Below are positions 27,373 to 34,796 of a stretch of DNA of 64,000 bases, in pieces; the stretch's first letter is position 1; the number at the start of each line of letters is the position of its first letter. Where the stretch lies: contig NZ_VFOZ01000001.1 in assembly GCF_006716425.1 (NCBI RefSeq), positions 7,583,237 through 7,647,236 on the forward strand. Direction: 5' to 3'. The notes beneath the pieces were generated by a model. It saw only the letters and a program-made list of their open reading frames with translations, made no database searches and was not told the origin of the DNA. This DNA is from Actinoallomurus bryophytorum (GTDB lineage: Bacteria > Actinomycetota > Actinomycetes > Streptosporangiales > Streptosporangiaceae). The position numbers were made by a program, and so were the translations under genes.

Positions 27373-27764
27373 ACCTCTCCGGTCGCGTACTGGACGTTCC
27401 CGCCCTGGTGGATCTCGCGAGTGGCCACAGCCAGCACATGCGCGCGCTCGTCGGCTTCGTCGCCGCCCGCGGCTACAGCCTGGTCACGCCGGCGACCGCC
27501 CTGACCAAGGCGGCGGTCGTGGCGGACGAACGAGGCCTGCAGGAGCTGGCATGGGCGGTCGAGAGCGCCTCGGTGGTGGTGCTGGCCCTGGATGAGCGCA
27601 ACGCCTTCACGATCGGCGACGCCGCCCGGCAGGCGGGGATCCGCGACATCGTCGACGCCCACATCGCGCGCGCCGCGGCCGACCGTGGCTGGCCGATCGT
27701 CACCAGCGCGGAGGCCGCGCTCAAGTGGAGGACCCTCGGCCTGGCGGTGCAGAGCCTGCCCTGA
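27369..27764 (+). CDS. PIN-domain ribonuclease toxin (VapC-like)
   Basis: 131 residues from GTG 27369. The PIN fold acidic residues are visible as LDVPALVDLA near the N-terminus (D9, D15), a central Glu/Asp region (ADERGLQELAW) and DIVDAHIARAAADRGWPIVT, where the D-x-x-x-A-x-A-x-x-x-x-x-x-xVT pattern of VapC toxins appears as VDAHIARAAADRGWPIVT. It would cleave RNA when released from its antitoxin. The first Asp motif is slightly degenerate (DVPALV rather than DTSALL). Confidence 0.78.
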   Translation: MNLSGRVLDVPALVDLASGHSQHMRALVGFVAARGYSLVTPATALTKAAVVADERGLQELAWAVESASVVVLALDERNAFTIGDAARQAGIRDIVDAHIARAAADRGWPIVTSAEAALKWRTLGLAVQSLP

Positions 27765-27776
27765 GCGTGCCGTCCG

Positions 27777-28247
27777 TCAGTGCGCCTGATCCGTCGTGGA
27801 CAGGACGGCCGCGAGCAGCCGCCGTGCCTCCTCGGCGAACTCCGCGTCGACCAGGATGTCGTACCGGTCGGCCACGACCGAGGGCGCGGACATGTACGCA
27901 CGCTTCTGCAGGAAGTAGGCGGCGGCGGAGAAGATCGCGCCGAACACCACGCCCAGGATGATGGCGGAGATCACCGCGCCGACCACCCAGGGGCTGACGA
28001 TCCAGAAGATCACGCCGATCAGCAGCCCGATCCAGGCGCCGGCGCTCGCGCCGGTCAGCACCGCACGGCCGAGCGTCCATCGGCCGAGGATGCGTTCTTC
28101 CAGCTTCAGCCCGGTGCCCACAATGGTGACGTGTTCCACCGGAAACTTGTGCTCGGCGAGGATGTCCACGGCGTGCTGGGCGGCTCCGTGATCGCTGTAC
28201 GTGCCCAGTACGACCTTGTGCGGACCGATGGTGTTCCGATCGCTCAT
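27777..28247 (-). CDS. General-stress-protein-17M-like membrane protein
   Basis: 156 residues. The N-terminal half matches the small alpha-beta domain of general stress protein 17M/YflT relatives (VVLGTYSDHGAAQHAVDILA, FPVEHVTIVGTGLK). A glycine-zipper-like hydrophobic hairpin follows (LTGASAGAWIGLLIGVIFW, VVGAVISAIILGVVFGAIF), then a DILVD strand with a helical end. Such proteins are stress-regulated in Actinobacteria, and the one behind it (DUF2795) often is too. Confidence 0.75.
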   Translation of the reverse strand: MSDRNTIGPHKVVLGTYSDHGAAQHAVDILAEHKFPVEHVTIVGTGLKLEERILGRWTLGRAVLTGASAGAWIGLLIGVIFWIVSPWVVGAVISAIILGVVFGAIFSAAAYFLQKRAYMSAPSVVADRYDILVDAEFAEEARRLLAAVLSTTDQAH

Positions 28248-28284
28248 GCCCGTCCCCCGTTTCTCTTCACTTGTACGCGCCGCG

Positions 28285-28650
28285 CTATTCCTCTTCCTCG
28301 GCGATGGCGTCGCTCACCGCCTCGGGCCGGTCATAACGCCGGTCGGGAATCCGCCTCAGTGCCTCCAGCACCGGCCGGGCGGCGTCCTGGCGCTCGGCGT
28401 AGGAGACGAGATCCTCACGCCGTGCCGGATACGGCATTCCGTCGAGATACTCGCTCGCGAGCTCGGCGAACGTCCTGCTCACGTCCGCCGGCCTCACGTA
28501 TCGGCGGTCGGGGAGCTGCTCCAGCGCGCCGACCACGCGCTCGCATTCGTCACGGGCGTGCGCGATGAGCTCGGCGCGGGTGGCCGGATAGCCGGCCTTG
28601 TGAAGGTGCCGTTGCAGCAGGGCCGGGCTGATCAGTTTGGTATTGCCCAT
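28285..28650 (-). CDS. DUF2795 repeat protein
   Basis: 121 residues from ATG 28650, behind GGGGGG at about 10 bases. Two copies of the DUF2795 module are visible: YPATRAELIAHARDECERVV with LPDRRYVRPADV, and YPARREDLVSYAERQDAARP with IPDRRYDRPEAV. Function unknown; often found with stress or membrane-associated proteins. Same strand as the 17M-like gene, which starts 34 bases after its stop. Confidence 0.82.
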   Translation of the reverse strand: MGNTKLISPALLQRHLHKAGYPATRAELIAHARDECERVVGALEQLPDRRYVRPADVSRTFAELASEYLDGMPYPARREDLVSYAERQDAARPVLEALRRIPDRRYDRPEAVSDAIAEEEE

Positions 28651-29699
28651 GACTCGGTCGCCCCCCGATCTCAAGCATGGTGGCCGCGCAGGGTGACCGG
28701 CGCGGGTGAATACCGGAGGCCGCGGGGCCGAAAGGCGCGGCCCGGCCGCCCTCGTCTGTACTTTTTCCCGTTTTGACTGCTTTTCCGGATTCTACCGTCG
28801 CCGGTGTCACGCTGGGAAGTCGTCCCAGGTCAAGGTGGGGTTTTCCGGTCCGTACCGGATCGCCGAGGTTCAGTTGTCAAGGAGGTGCTGGAAAACGAGC
28901 CGAGTGGGTGGCCGGCCGCGGCCGGAAAGCGCCGTCGCGCGGCCGTGGTCCATCTCGCCGGCCGGCCGGACGGAGCCGGACGCACCGTCGCCTCACCGCC
29001 CGGCGTGAGCGGATCGCCCCGCGACGTCGCCGGGGCCGTACGCCCCGGCGCCGCGGATCGCGTGCGGCCTTGCACGGTGCGGTACCCGGGTGGGCGCTCG
29101 ACGGAGCCGTCGTCGCGGTGGGGGGATACCGCGTCGTCCCGCCGGGTGGCCGCCGGTTCCCGGGGCCGCGAAGGGAAGGTCCATGGCGGCCTCCGGGGCG
29201 CCCGGTATGGCGGTGATGGGCCTTGCGGCCGGCTCGGGGGTGCCGGCGTGAGCGCCTTGGCTTTGCGGCGGCGGGCGGGAGGATTGGACGATTGTGACCA
29301 TTCGCGAGCGGTCCCGGCGGTGCACCCAGTACGATCTTGCTCGGCCACATCTCGCCGATGAGCCGATCGCTCGCGAGGCCCGGTGGACCCCGTCCATCCA
29401 GCACGAACAGTGTCCATGGGCCTCACGTGTCACACCCTTCCCAGAGGGAAGGAAAGGCACAGGAATCCCAGTTGTGGACGCGTATACCGTTCTACAATCG
29501 TCGCGTGACGCCGATCGCGGATTCGACGTTGGCTCTTAGTTGCTCTGTCCGCTATGGTCGTCTCTGTTCGCAAGTTTCACTAAAAGGTATGGCGGGGGTT
29601 TCTTGACTCCGCTACTTCGTACCTCTATAACAGTTGCGCCCAGATTGTAGAGTTCGGCTGACGGGAACACGCCATCGGCCCGGGTGGGAGAGGATCAGG
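28651..29699. other. About 1 kb without a convincing gene
   Basis: Several overlapping frames are open on both strands, but none shows a known family, a good ribosome site with sensible spacing or typical third-position GC. The last 240 bases (about 29460-29699) are clearly AT-richer and hold the promoter of the XRE gene. The rest may be decayed sequence. A minus-strand reading from 29404 (MLDGRGPPGLASDRLIGEMW) is the least unlikely coding start, but it soon turns into Arg/Pro-rich shadow-like sequence. Confidence 0.4.
29603..29631 (+). promoter_or_regulatory. Consensus sigma-70 type promoter
   Basis: TTGACT (29603-29608) and TATAAC (29626-29631) are separated by 17 bases in an AT-rich stretch about 70 bases upstream of the XRE start. 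This fits the HrdB-type vegetative promoter well. Confidence 0.7.
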
Positions 29700-30581
29700 G
29701 TGCCCCGGCCCGGAAGTGCCACTGTCCGCAATCGTCGTCTCGCCGCAGAGCTGAGGCGTTTGCGGGAGTCAGGCGATTTCACTGGTGATGACGTCGCCGA
29801 GCGGCTGGGATGGTCCGCCTCCAAGGTCAGCCGGCTCGAGAACGCCCGGCAGGCCCCGCGTTTCGCCGACGTCCGGCGCCTCCTGGACCTGTACGGCGTG
29901 GAAGGCACCTATCGCGAGCAGCTGCTCCAGCTGGCTCGCGACGCCGTACGCCGTGGATGGTGGGAGGCGTTCTCCGACGCACTGCCCGAGCAGTACGCGT
30001 CCTATATCGGCCTGGAGATCGAGGCCGAGGAGATCTGTCAGTGGGAGACCCAGGTGGTCCCGGGTCTGCTCCAGACGGAGGCGTACGCACAGGCCGTCGA
30101 GCAGCGGTCCCACTCGACGGAGGTCATTCCCCCTAGCCGCGTGGACGCACGGGTCGAGGCGCGGCTGGAGCGCCAGTCGGTGCTCACCCGCGAGAACCAC
30201 CCCCTGCGGCTGTCGGTCGTCCTCGACGAGTCTCTCCTGCTCCGGCGCCATGGCGACGCGGCCGTCATGGTCGACCAGCTACGGCATCTCCAGGAGCTTT
30301 CGGCCCTGCCGAACCTCAGCCTCCAAGTTCTTCCACTTGATGGGCCCCATCCGATCGCGACGGGGTCCTTCACGCTTCTGCAGTTCCCGCATGTGGGTGG
30401 GATTAAATTTCATGATGTCGTATATATAGAACACCTCAACGGGTGTTCATATTTGGAAGAAGAGACCGAAACCTACCGGCATAGGCTCAGTTTCGAACGA
30501 CTCAGAGCAGAGGCGCTCGGGCCATCGGAATCCTTGGAGCGAATATCCAGGATTGCCCGGGAAGCGTGGATAGTTGGTTAA
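29700..30581 (+). CDS. XRE family regulator with DUF5753 (WhiJ-like)
   Basis: 293 residues from GTG 29700, behind GGGAGAGGA. The helix-turn-helix lies at about 8-65 (LAAELRRLRESGDFTGDDVA, then RLGWSASKVSRLENARQ). The C-terminal DUF5753 domain shows YIGLEIEAEEICQWETQVVP, GLLQTEAYAQAV, LSLQVLPL and GSFTLLQFP. This is the large actinomycete family of WhiJ-type regulators, normally paired with a DUF397 protein encoded just downstream, as here. Such pairs affect development or antibiotic production in Streptomyces. The 3' part of the gene uses more AT than its neighbours, a sign of transfer. Confidence 0.93.
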   Translation: MPRPGSATVRNRRLAAELRRLRESGDFTGDDVAERLGWSASKVSRLENARQAPRFADVRRLLDLYGVEGTYREQLLQLARDAVRRGWWEAFSDALPEQYASYIGLEIEAEEICQWETQVVPGLLQTEAYAQAVEQRSHSTEVIPPSRVDARVEARLERQSVLTRENHPLRLSVVLDESLLLRRHGDAAVMVDQLRHLQELSALPNLSLQVLPLDGPHPIATGSFTLLQFPHVGGIKFHDVVYIEHLNGCSYLEEETETYRHRLSFERLRAEALGPSESLERISRIAREAWIVG

Positions 30582-30596
30582 CGAAAGGAGGTGAAT

Positions 30597-30746
30597 ATGG
30601 TGGAGAAGACAATTGAGCGCCTCGCGATCGACTGGAAGAAGAGTTCCCGCAGCATGGCTAACGGGAACTGTGTCGAAGTTGCTCCGGTATCTTTGACGAG
30701 CATGGACATTGTGTCGAATGTACTGCCGGTGAGCACGTCCGGTTGA
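30597..30746 (+). CDS. DUF397 small protein, short C-terminus
   Basis: 49 residues from ATG 30597 behind AAAGGAGGTG, an excellent ribosome site. WKKSSRSMANGNCVEVAP matches the DUF397 core (WxKSSxS...GNCVEVA). The usual second half (RDSKDPxGPxLxFTxxEWxAF) is absent and replaced by VSLTSMDIVSNVLPVSTSG, so the protein is about 15 residues short and probably altered by an old frameshift or recombination. Partner of the XRE regulator 15 bases upstream. Confidence 0.85.
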   Translation: MVEKTIERLAIDWKKSSRSMANGNCVEVAPVSLTSMDIVSNVLPVSTSG

Positions 30747-30810
30747 CGTTAATAATATGCGGACGATCCGTGCAAAACTAATCTGTTGTGGCACGTCGCC
30801 CGTGTTCAAG

Positions 30811-30860
30811 GTCCACTTCCTCCGCTGCGAGATCGGCGGAGGAGGTGGACTTATATTTTT
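30811..30860 (+). terminator. Rho-independent terminator after XRE/DUF397
   Basis: A 15-bp stem GTCCACTTCCTCCGC (30811-30825) / GCGGAGGAGGTGGAC (30836-30850) with one T-G pair and a 10-base loop is followed by TTATATTTTT. A T-run is uncommon in this genome. The remainder of the 360-base spacer (30747-31106) shows nothing else recognisable. Confidence 0.8.
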
Positions 30861-31106
30861 GTGTCAACGCTGCTCGTGACGGGTGCCGGGCGCGCCGCCG
30901 CCCCCTTTCCTGGGCCCGCCCCCCCGGGTCCTCGTCCCCGCGAATTCCGCGTCCCGTACGCCGTATCACGCTCGCGGCCCGCCTTCTTGCCTGCATGCGA
31001 CGGCGGGGGCGCTGGGGCTGGTGTTGCCCGTCGACCCTGTGGGTATGCAATCAGTAACAGTGTGTCTTTTGGGGGTTCTGATCGCTGCGAATACGGGGGA
31101 GTCGCC

Positions 31107-31376
31107 ATGACAGTCGGTGGTGTCATCACCGCGATCATCTTCGGCGCCATCATCGGAGCGCTGGCGCGCCTCCTGGTGCCGGGCAGACAACATATGCCGA
31201 TCTGGCTGACCGTCGTGGTCGGCATCGTGGCCGCTCTCATCGGCACCTGGATCGCGCGGGCGCTGCATCTCAAGACGCACGGCTTCAACTTCTGGGAAAC
31301 GATCTTCCAGGTCGGACTCGCGATTATCGGTGTGCTCCTCGTGACGGCGCTGTGGCCCCGAAAAGCGGGCCGCTAG
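31107..31376 (+). CDS. GlsB/YeaQ/YmgE family stress-response membrane protein
   Basis: 89 residues with three hydrophobic segments: VGGVITAIIFGAIIGALARL, WLTVVVGIVAALIGTWIARA and FQVGLAIIGVLLVTALW. The glycine spacing and LLVPGRQHMPIW loop match the transglycosylase-associated (Tgt-assoc) family. Small stress-linked inner membrane proteins. Stand-alone, with ATG behind GGGGGA. Confidence 0.9.
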   Translation: MTVGGVITAIIFGAIIGALARLLVPGRQHMPIWLTVVVGIVAALIGTWIARALHLKTHGFNFWETIFQVGLAIIGVLLVTALWPRKAGR

Positions 31377-31495
31377 GGTCTCTGGCCGTCGACGGTCAGG
31401 GCTGGCGGGCATCGGACGGCGGACACCCTGCCCGGCCATGAGGACGCGCGCGCCGGCGAGGCACGGCGCTTTCCTGGAGCGCCGCTCCGGCCGGC

Positions 31496-32101
31496 TCAGG
31501 ACTCGGCGCGGTCCCGCGGTTGACGCAGTCCTGCGATGAGGAGCTCGACCAGCCGGCGTGCGTCGTAGTGGGGATCGTTGTGCGCGCCGATGCAGAGGTT
31601 CCCGACGCCGCGCATGAGCTCATAGGCCTTCACGTCGGAGCGAATCTCGCCGGCACCCGCGGCGGCGTCGAGCAGCCGGGTGCACACGGGCACGAGGCGG
31701 TCGAGGAAGTAGGCGTGAAGGGTGTCGAAGCCGGCGTTGTCGGACTGCAACACGGCGGCGAGTCCGTGCTTGGTGACCAGGAAGTCGACGAAGAGGTTGA
31801 TCCATCGCCCCAGCGCCGCGTGAGGGGTCGCGGAGGTCTCCAGCAGGGCTGGACCCGCCTCGGCGCAGGCGTCGACCTGGTGCCGGTAGACGGCGATGAT
31901 GAGATCCGATCGGGTCGGGAAGTGGCGGTAGATCGTGCCCATCCCGACACCGGCCTTGGCCGCGATGTCGCGAACCGGGGCCTCCACGCCTGACGTGACG
32001 AAGACCGCGGCGGCCGCGTCGAGCAGAGTCTTCTCGTTGCGCCGGGCGTCCGCCCGCTTCGACCGGGCGGCGCGCCCCGCGCCCTCGTCGCCGTCGCTCA
32101 A
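31496..32101 (-). CDS. TetR/AcrR family regulator of the divergent LLM flavin enzyme
   Basis: 201 residues. The DNA-binding domain is at about 18-66: TLLDAAAAVFVTSGVEAPVR, then DIAAKAGVGMGTIYRHFPTR, a textbook TetR helix-turn-helix followed by YRHF. The C-terminal domain resembles those with the SBP-like TetR_C_33 pattern (YELMRGVGNLCIGAHNDPHYD). Between it and the divergent oxidoreductase are two matching palindromes, so it probably represses both itself and that enzyme. Confidence 0.93.
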   Translation of the reverse strand: MSDGDEGAGRAARSKRADARRNEKTLLDAAAAVFVTSGVEAPVRDIAAKAGVGMGTIYRHFPTRSDLIIAVYRHQVDACAEAGPALLETSATPHAALGRWINLFVDFLVTKHGLAAVLQSDNAGFDTLHAYFLDRLVPVCTRLLDAAAGAGEIRSDVKAYELMRGVGNLCIGAHNDPHYDARRLVELLIAGLRQPRDRAES

Positions 32102-32133
32102 AGCGCCACTCCCTCCACTACCGAGCTTGCCAA

Positions 32134-32174
32134 ACGGAACAACGCTCCGTATCTTTTAGCGGAACAAGGTTCCG
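32134..32174. promoter_or_regulatory. Two TetR operator-like palindromes
   Basis: ACGGA-N7-TCCGT (32134-32150) and the near-perfect CGGAACAAGGTTCCG (32160-32174) share the half-site CGGAAC and have centres 25 bases apart. They lie in the divergent spacer between the TetR gene and the LLM flavin enzyme, the expected place for autoregulation. Confidence 0.75.
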
Positions 32175-32280
32175 TTTGCTCATGATGCCAGAGCAGGGGC
32201 CCCACGGCCAAACCCCTCCCTCGAACCTCGGTGGCGCGCCCTCACTCGCACTGCCTCGTGCCGAAAGGACCGACAGCCCC

Positions 32281-33156
32281 ATGCCGCGAACACCCCAGCC
32301 CCGTTTCGGGATCATGACCGCCCCCATGCAGGTCGACTACCACGACATCCTGCGGGTCTGGCGCGAGGCGGACACGATTCCCGAGATCGAGCACGCCTGG
32401 CTCTTCGACCACCTCATGCCGATCGGCGGCGACCCGAGCGGACCGATCCACGAAGGCTGGACCCTGCTCTCGGCCCTCGCCGCACAGACCCGGCGACTGC
32501 GCCTCGGCCTGCTCGTGACCAGCAACCGCTTCCGGCCGCCCGCGATGCTGGCCAAGATCGCCGCAACCGTCGACATCGTCTCGGGCGGACGGCTCGACTT
32601 CGGTATCGGCGCGGGTTCACGGCCCAGCCACCCCCTGGCCCGGCGCGAGTACGAGGCGAACGGCCTGCCCTTCCACGACTCCGCCCACGCCGTGGGAAGC
32701 CTCGCCGAAGCCTGCACGGTGATCCGTCGGTTGTGGACCGAGGAGGAGCCGTTCGACTTCCACGGCACCTACGTCGACCTCACCGGAGCGTTCTGCAACC
32801 CCAAGCCCGTCCAGCACCCCCACCCGCCGGTCCTCATCGGCGGACGCTCGGCCGCCCTGCTACGGGTCGCCGCCGAGCACGCCGACCTGTGGAACATCCC
32901 CGGCGGCGACCTCGGCGACGTCGTCCAGCGCAGCGCACTGCTGGACCGCTACTGCGCCGAGATCGGCCGCGACCCCGCCACCATCACCCGCTCGATCCAC
33001 CTGCCGGTCTCCTACGACCGGCCCGGCACCACCCGCGACGCGATCGACGGCGCGATCGAGGCCGGCTTCGGCCACCTCGTCCTCGGACTGCCGTCGCCCT
33101 ACCCCACCAACGTCGCACGGTGGGTCACCGACGAGCTCATCAGCACGTCGATCTAG
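32281..33156 (+). CDS. LLM class flavin-dependent oxidoreductase
   Basis: 291 residues from ATG 32281. The luciferase-like TIM barrel shows FGIMTAPMQVDYHDILRVWR at the start, HAWLFDHLMPIGG, LGLLVTSNRFRPPAMLAKIA, ATVDIVSGGRLDFGIGAGSR and the late PVLIGGRSAALLRVAAEHAD. It could bind FMN or F420; the ADLWN segment with its preceding GG is common in F420-dependent members of Actinobacteria. Substrate unknown. Transcribed away from a TetR regulator with paired operators, so probably induced by a small molecule. Confidence 0.9.
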   Translation: MPRTPQPRFGIMTAPMQVDYHDILRVWREADTIPEIEHAWLFDHLMPIGGDPSGPIHEGWTLLSALAAQTRRLRLGLLVTSNRFRPPAMLAKIAATVDIVSGGRLDFGIGAGSRPSHPLARREYEANGLPFHDSAHAVGSLAEACTVIRRLWTEEEPFDFHGTYVDLTGAFCNPKPVQHPHPPVLIGGRSAALLRVAAEHADLWNIPGGDLGDVVQRSALLDRYCAEIGRDPATITRSIHLPVSYDRPGTTRDAIDGAIEAGFGHLVLGLPSPYPTNVARWVTDELISTSI

Positions 33157-33199
33157 AGCCTGCCTCGAAGTCCTCGGTCTGGGGTCCGTTCGGTCTGGC

Positions 33200-33301
33200 C
33201 CCGCCCGTCGTGGAGCCCGCCCGTCGTGGAGCCCGCCCCGTCGTGGAGCCCACCCCCCTGGAGCCCACCCCCTGGAGCCCACCCCCCTGGAGCCCACCCG
33301 C
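33200..33301. repeat. Short tandem repeats between LLM gene and IS110 left end
   Basis: Three copies of about 16 bases with core CCGTCGTGGAGCCCGC, then four of about 15 with core CCCCTGGAGCCCAC. They share GTGGAGCCC/CTGGAGCCC. The units are not a clear protein-coding pattern. They stop just before the IS110 left end and may mark its insertion site. Confidence 0.75.
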
Positions 33302-33417
33302 CAGTGAGAATGGTGGGGCAGGCGATGCTGGTGTGGTTTGGCTCTTTGCCCGCCCGACCTCGTGAGTGAGTGTCTTTCCCCGGATCTGTCGGCCGTGCTG
33401 GTGTGTCTGCGGGGTGT

Positions 33418-33498
33418 GCGCTGGGCCGGTGCCGTGACTTGATAAGAGCTCGGCCTAGGAGCCTCATCACTGGTCTGTCCGATGCACCGGCCCAGCGC
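33418..33498 (+). ncRNA. Candidate IS110 bridge RNA scaffold
   Basis: GCGCTGGGCCGGTGC (33418-33432) and GCACCGGCCCAGCGC (33484-33498) are a perfect 15-bp inverted repeat enclosing 51 bases. Within these, GTGA/TCAC and GCTC/GAGC can form inner stems. It lies 43 bases upstream of the transposase start, the position where IS110 elements encode their bridge RNA. Guide-loop sequences are not identified. Confidence 0.55.
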
Positions 33499-33540
33499 GT
33501 GCCACGTCTCGTTTCCCTCACGAGGATTGGCAGGTTCAGG

Positions 33541-34623
33541 ATGGCACGCAGGAGCAGGCGACCGGACAAGCGGCGGGTCGTGGGTGGGGTCGACACCCAC
33601 CACGACACCCATCACGCCGCGGTGGAGTTGATGAACGGCGGCCGGATCGCGGACGCGCAGTTTCCCGCCACGGTTGAGGGCTATGCGCGGTTGCTGGCCT
33701 GGATGGAAGGCTTCGGCCGGATCCACGCGGTCGGGGTGGAGGGCACCGGCTCCTACGGAGCGGGCCTGACCCGGTACCTGCGCGGTCAAGGTGTCACCGT
33801 GGTGGAGGTGAACCGGCCCGACCGCCGTCAGCGCCGCAGTGTCGGTAAGTCCGATCCGTTGGATGCTTATGCCGCCGCTGATGCGGTGCTGGCCGGCCGC
33901 GCCCGCGCACTGCCCAAAGGCAACGACGGGATCGCCGAATCGATCCGGGTGCTGCACCTGACCCGGACCGGAGCCATCAAGGCCCGCACCGCAGCCATCA
34001 ACGAACTACGAGCCGTGCTGGTCACCGCACCGGCACAACTTCGCGAACACCTCACCGGCAAACCCACCCCGGCACTGATCAGCGCATGCGCACGGCTGCG
34101 CCCAGGCACCGACCTGACCGACCCGCTCCACGCCACCAAACACGCCCTCCGCGCGCTGGCCCACCGCCACCAGCACCTGACCACCGAAATCGATGGTCTC
34201 AACCTGCACCTGAAAGCCTTGATCACCCAGACCCGCCCCGACCTGCTCGCCATTTACGGCGTCGGGGTCGAGACCGCCGCACAGCTGCTGATCACCTGCG
34301 GCGACAACCCCGACCGCCTCACCACCCCAGCCGCCTTCGCCGCTCTGTGCGGGGTGGCCCCGATCCCTGCTTCCAGTGGCAAGACCACCCGGCACCGGCT
34401 CTCACGCGGCGGAGACCGCCAAGCCAACCGCGCCCTCTACCTGATCACCATCACCCGCATGAGCCACTGCGCCCGAACCCGAACCTACGTCCAACGCCGC
34501 ACCAGCCAAGGCAAACCCAAACCCGAGATCATCCGCTGCCTCAAACGCTACCTCGCACGCGAACTCTTCAAAGCCCTCACCAGCACAAACACCACCAACA
34601 AACAGCTACCAGCCGCCACTTGA
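33541..34623 (+). CDS. IS110 family transposase (RNA-guided recombinase)
   Basis: 360 residues from ATG 33541, behind ACGAGGA. The N-terminal DEDD RuvC-like domain is visible in VVGGVDTHHDTHHAAVELMN (first Asp), VGVEGTGSYGAGLTRYL (Glu) and VEVNRPDRRQRRSVGKSDPL with DAYAA (the Asp pair). The C-terminal transposase_20 domain carries the catalytic Ser region GVAPIPASSGKTTRHRLSRG and GDRQANRALYLITITRMSHC. All key residues seem intact, so the element may still be active. IS110 recombinases use a bridge RNA to pair donor and target DNA. Confidence 0.95.
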   Translation: MARRSRRPDKRRVVGGVDTHHDTHHAAVELMNGGRIADAQFPATVEGYARLLAWMEGFGRIHAVGVEGTGSYGAGLTRYLRGQGVTVVEVNRPDRRQRRSVGKSDPLDAYAAADAVLAGRARALPKGNDGIAESIRVLHLTRTGAIKARTAAINELRAVLVTAPAQLREHLTGKPTPALISACARLRPGTDLTDPLHATKHALRALAHRHQHLTTEIDGLNLHLKALITQTRPDLLAIYGVGVETAAQLLITCGDNPDRLTTPAAFAALCGVAPIPASSGKTTRHRLSRGGDRQANRALYLITITRMSHCARTRTYVQRRTSQGKPKPEIIRCLKRYLARELFKALTSTNTTNKQLPAAT

Positions 34624-34732
34624 CACCACATAAGAGCATCCGGGGGTGCCATCCCACTCTCATTGTCCAGCCAGAACAGCAGCGGGCGAAAGTAGAGCGG
34701 GGATCTGTGGATAACACCGGGGTGGCGGCACC

Positions 34733-34765
34733 CAGGCGTCGCCCGGGCGTCGCCCAGGCGTCGCC
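34733..34765. repeat. Three 11-bp tandem repeats
   Basis: GCGTCGCC recurs at 34736, 34747 and 34758 (period 11) between the IS110 right end and the acyl-CoA synthetase stop. Noncoding and of unknown role; the period excludes protein repeats. Confidence 0.6.
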
Positions 34766-34796
34766 ACACGGCGGCAGCAGGACCCTGAGACAGGCC

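Larger units (their letters stand above)
33361..34650 (+). mobile_element. IS110-family insertion sequence
   Basis: Comprises a noncoding left part with strong RNA structure, a DEDD transposase gene and a short right end. IS110 elements have no terminal inverted repeats, so both borders are estimates: the left near the TGAGTGAGTG at 33363, the right after CATAAGAGCATCC (about 34641). No target duplication is expected. The neighbours are a complete LLM gene and a complete acyl-CoA synthetase, so no gene appears broken. Confidence 0.8.

Noticed and set aside
33370-33540. Upstream extension of the IS110 transposase to 33370
   Set aside because: The extra 57 residues have no family counterpart and overlap the structured left end; ATG 33541 has a ribosome site and the normal family start.
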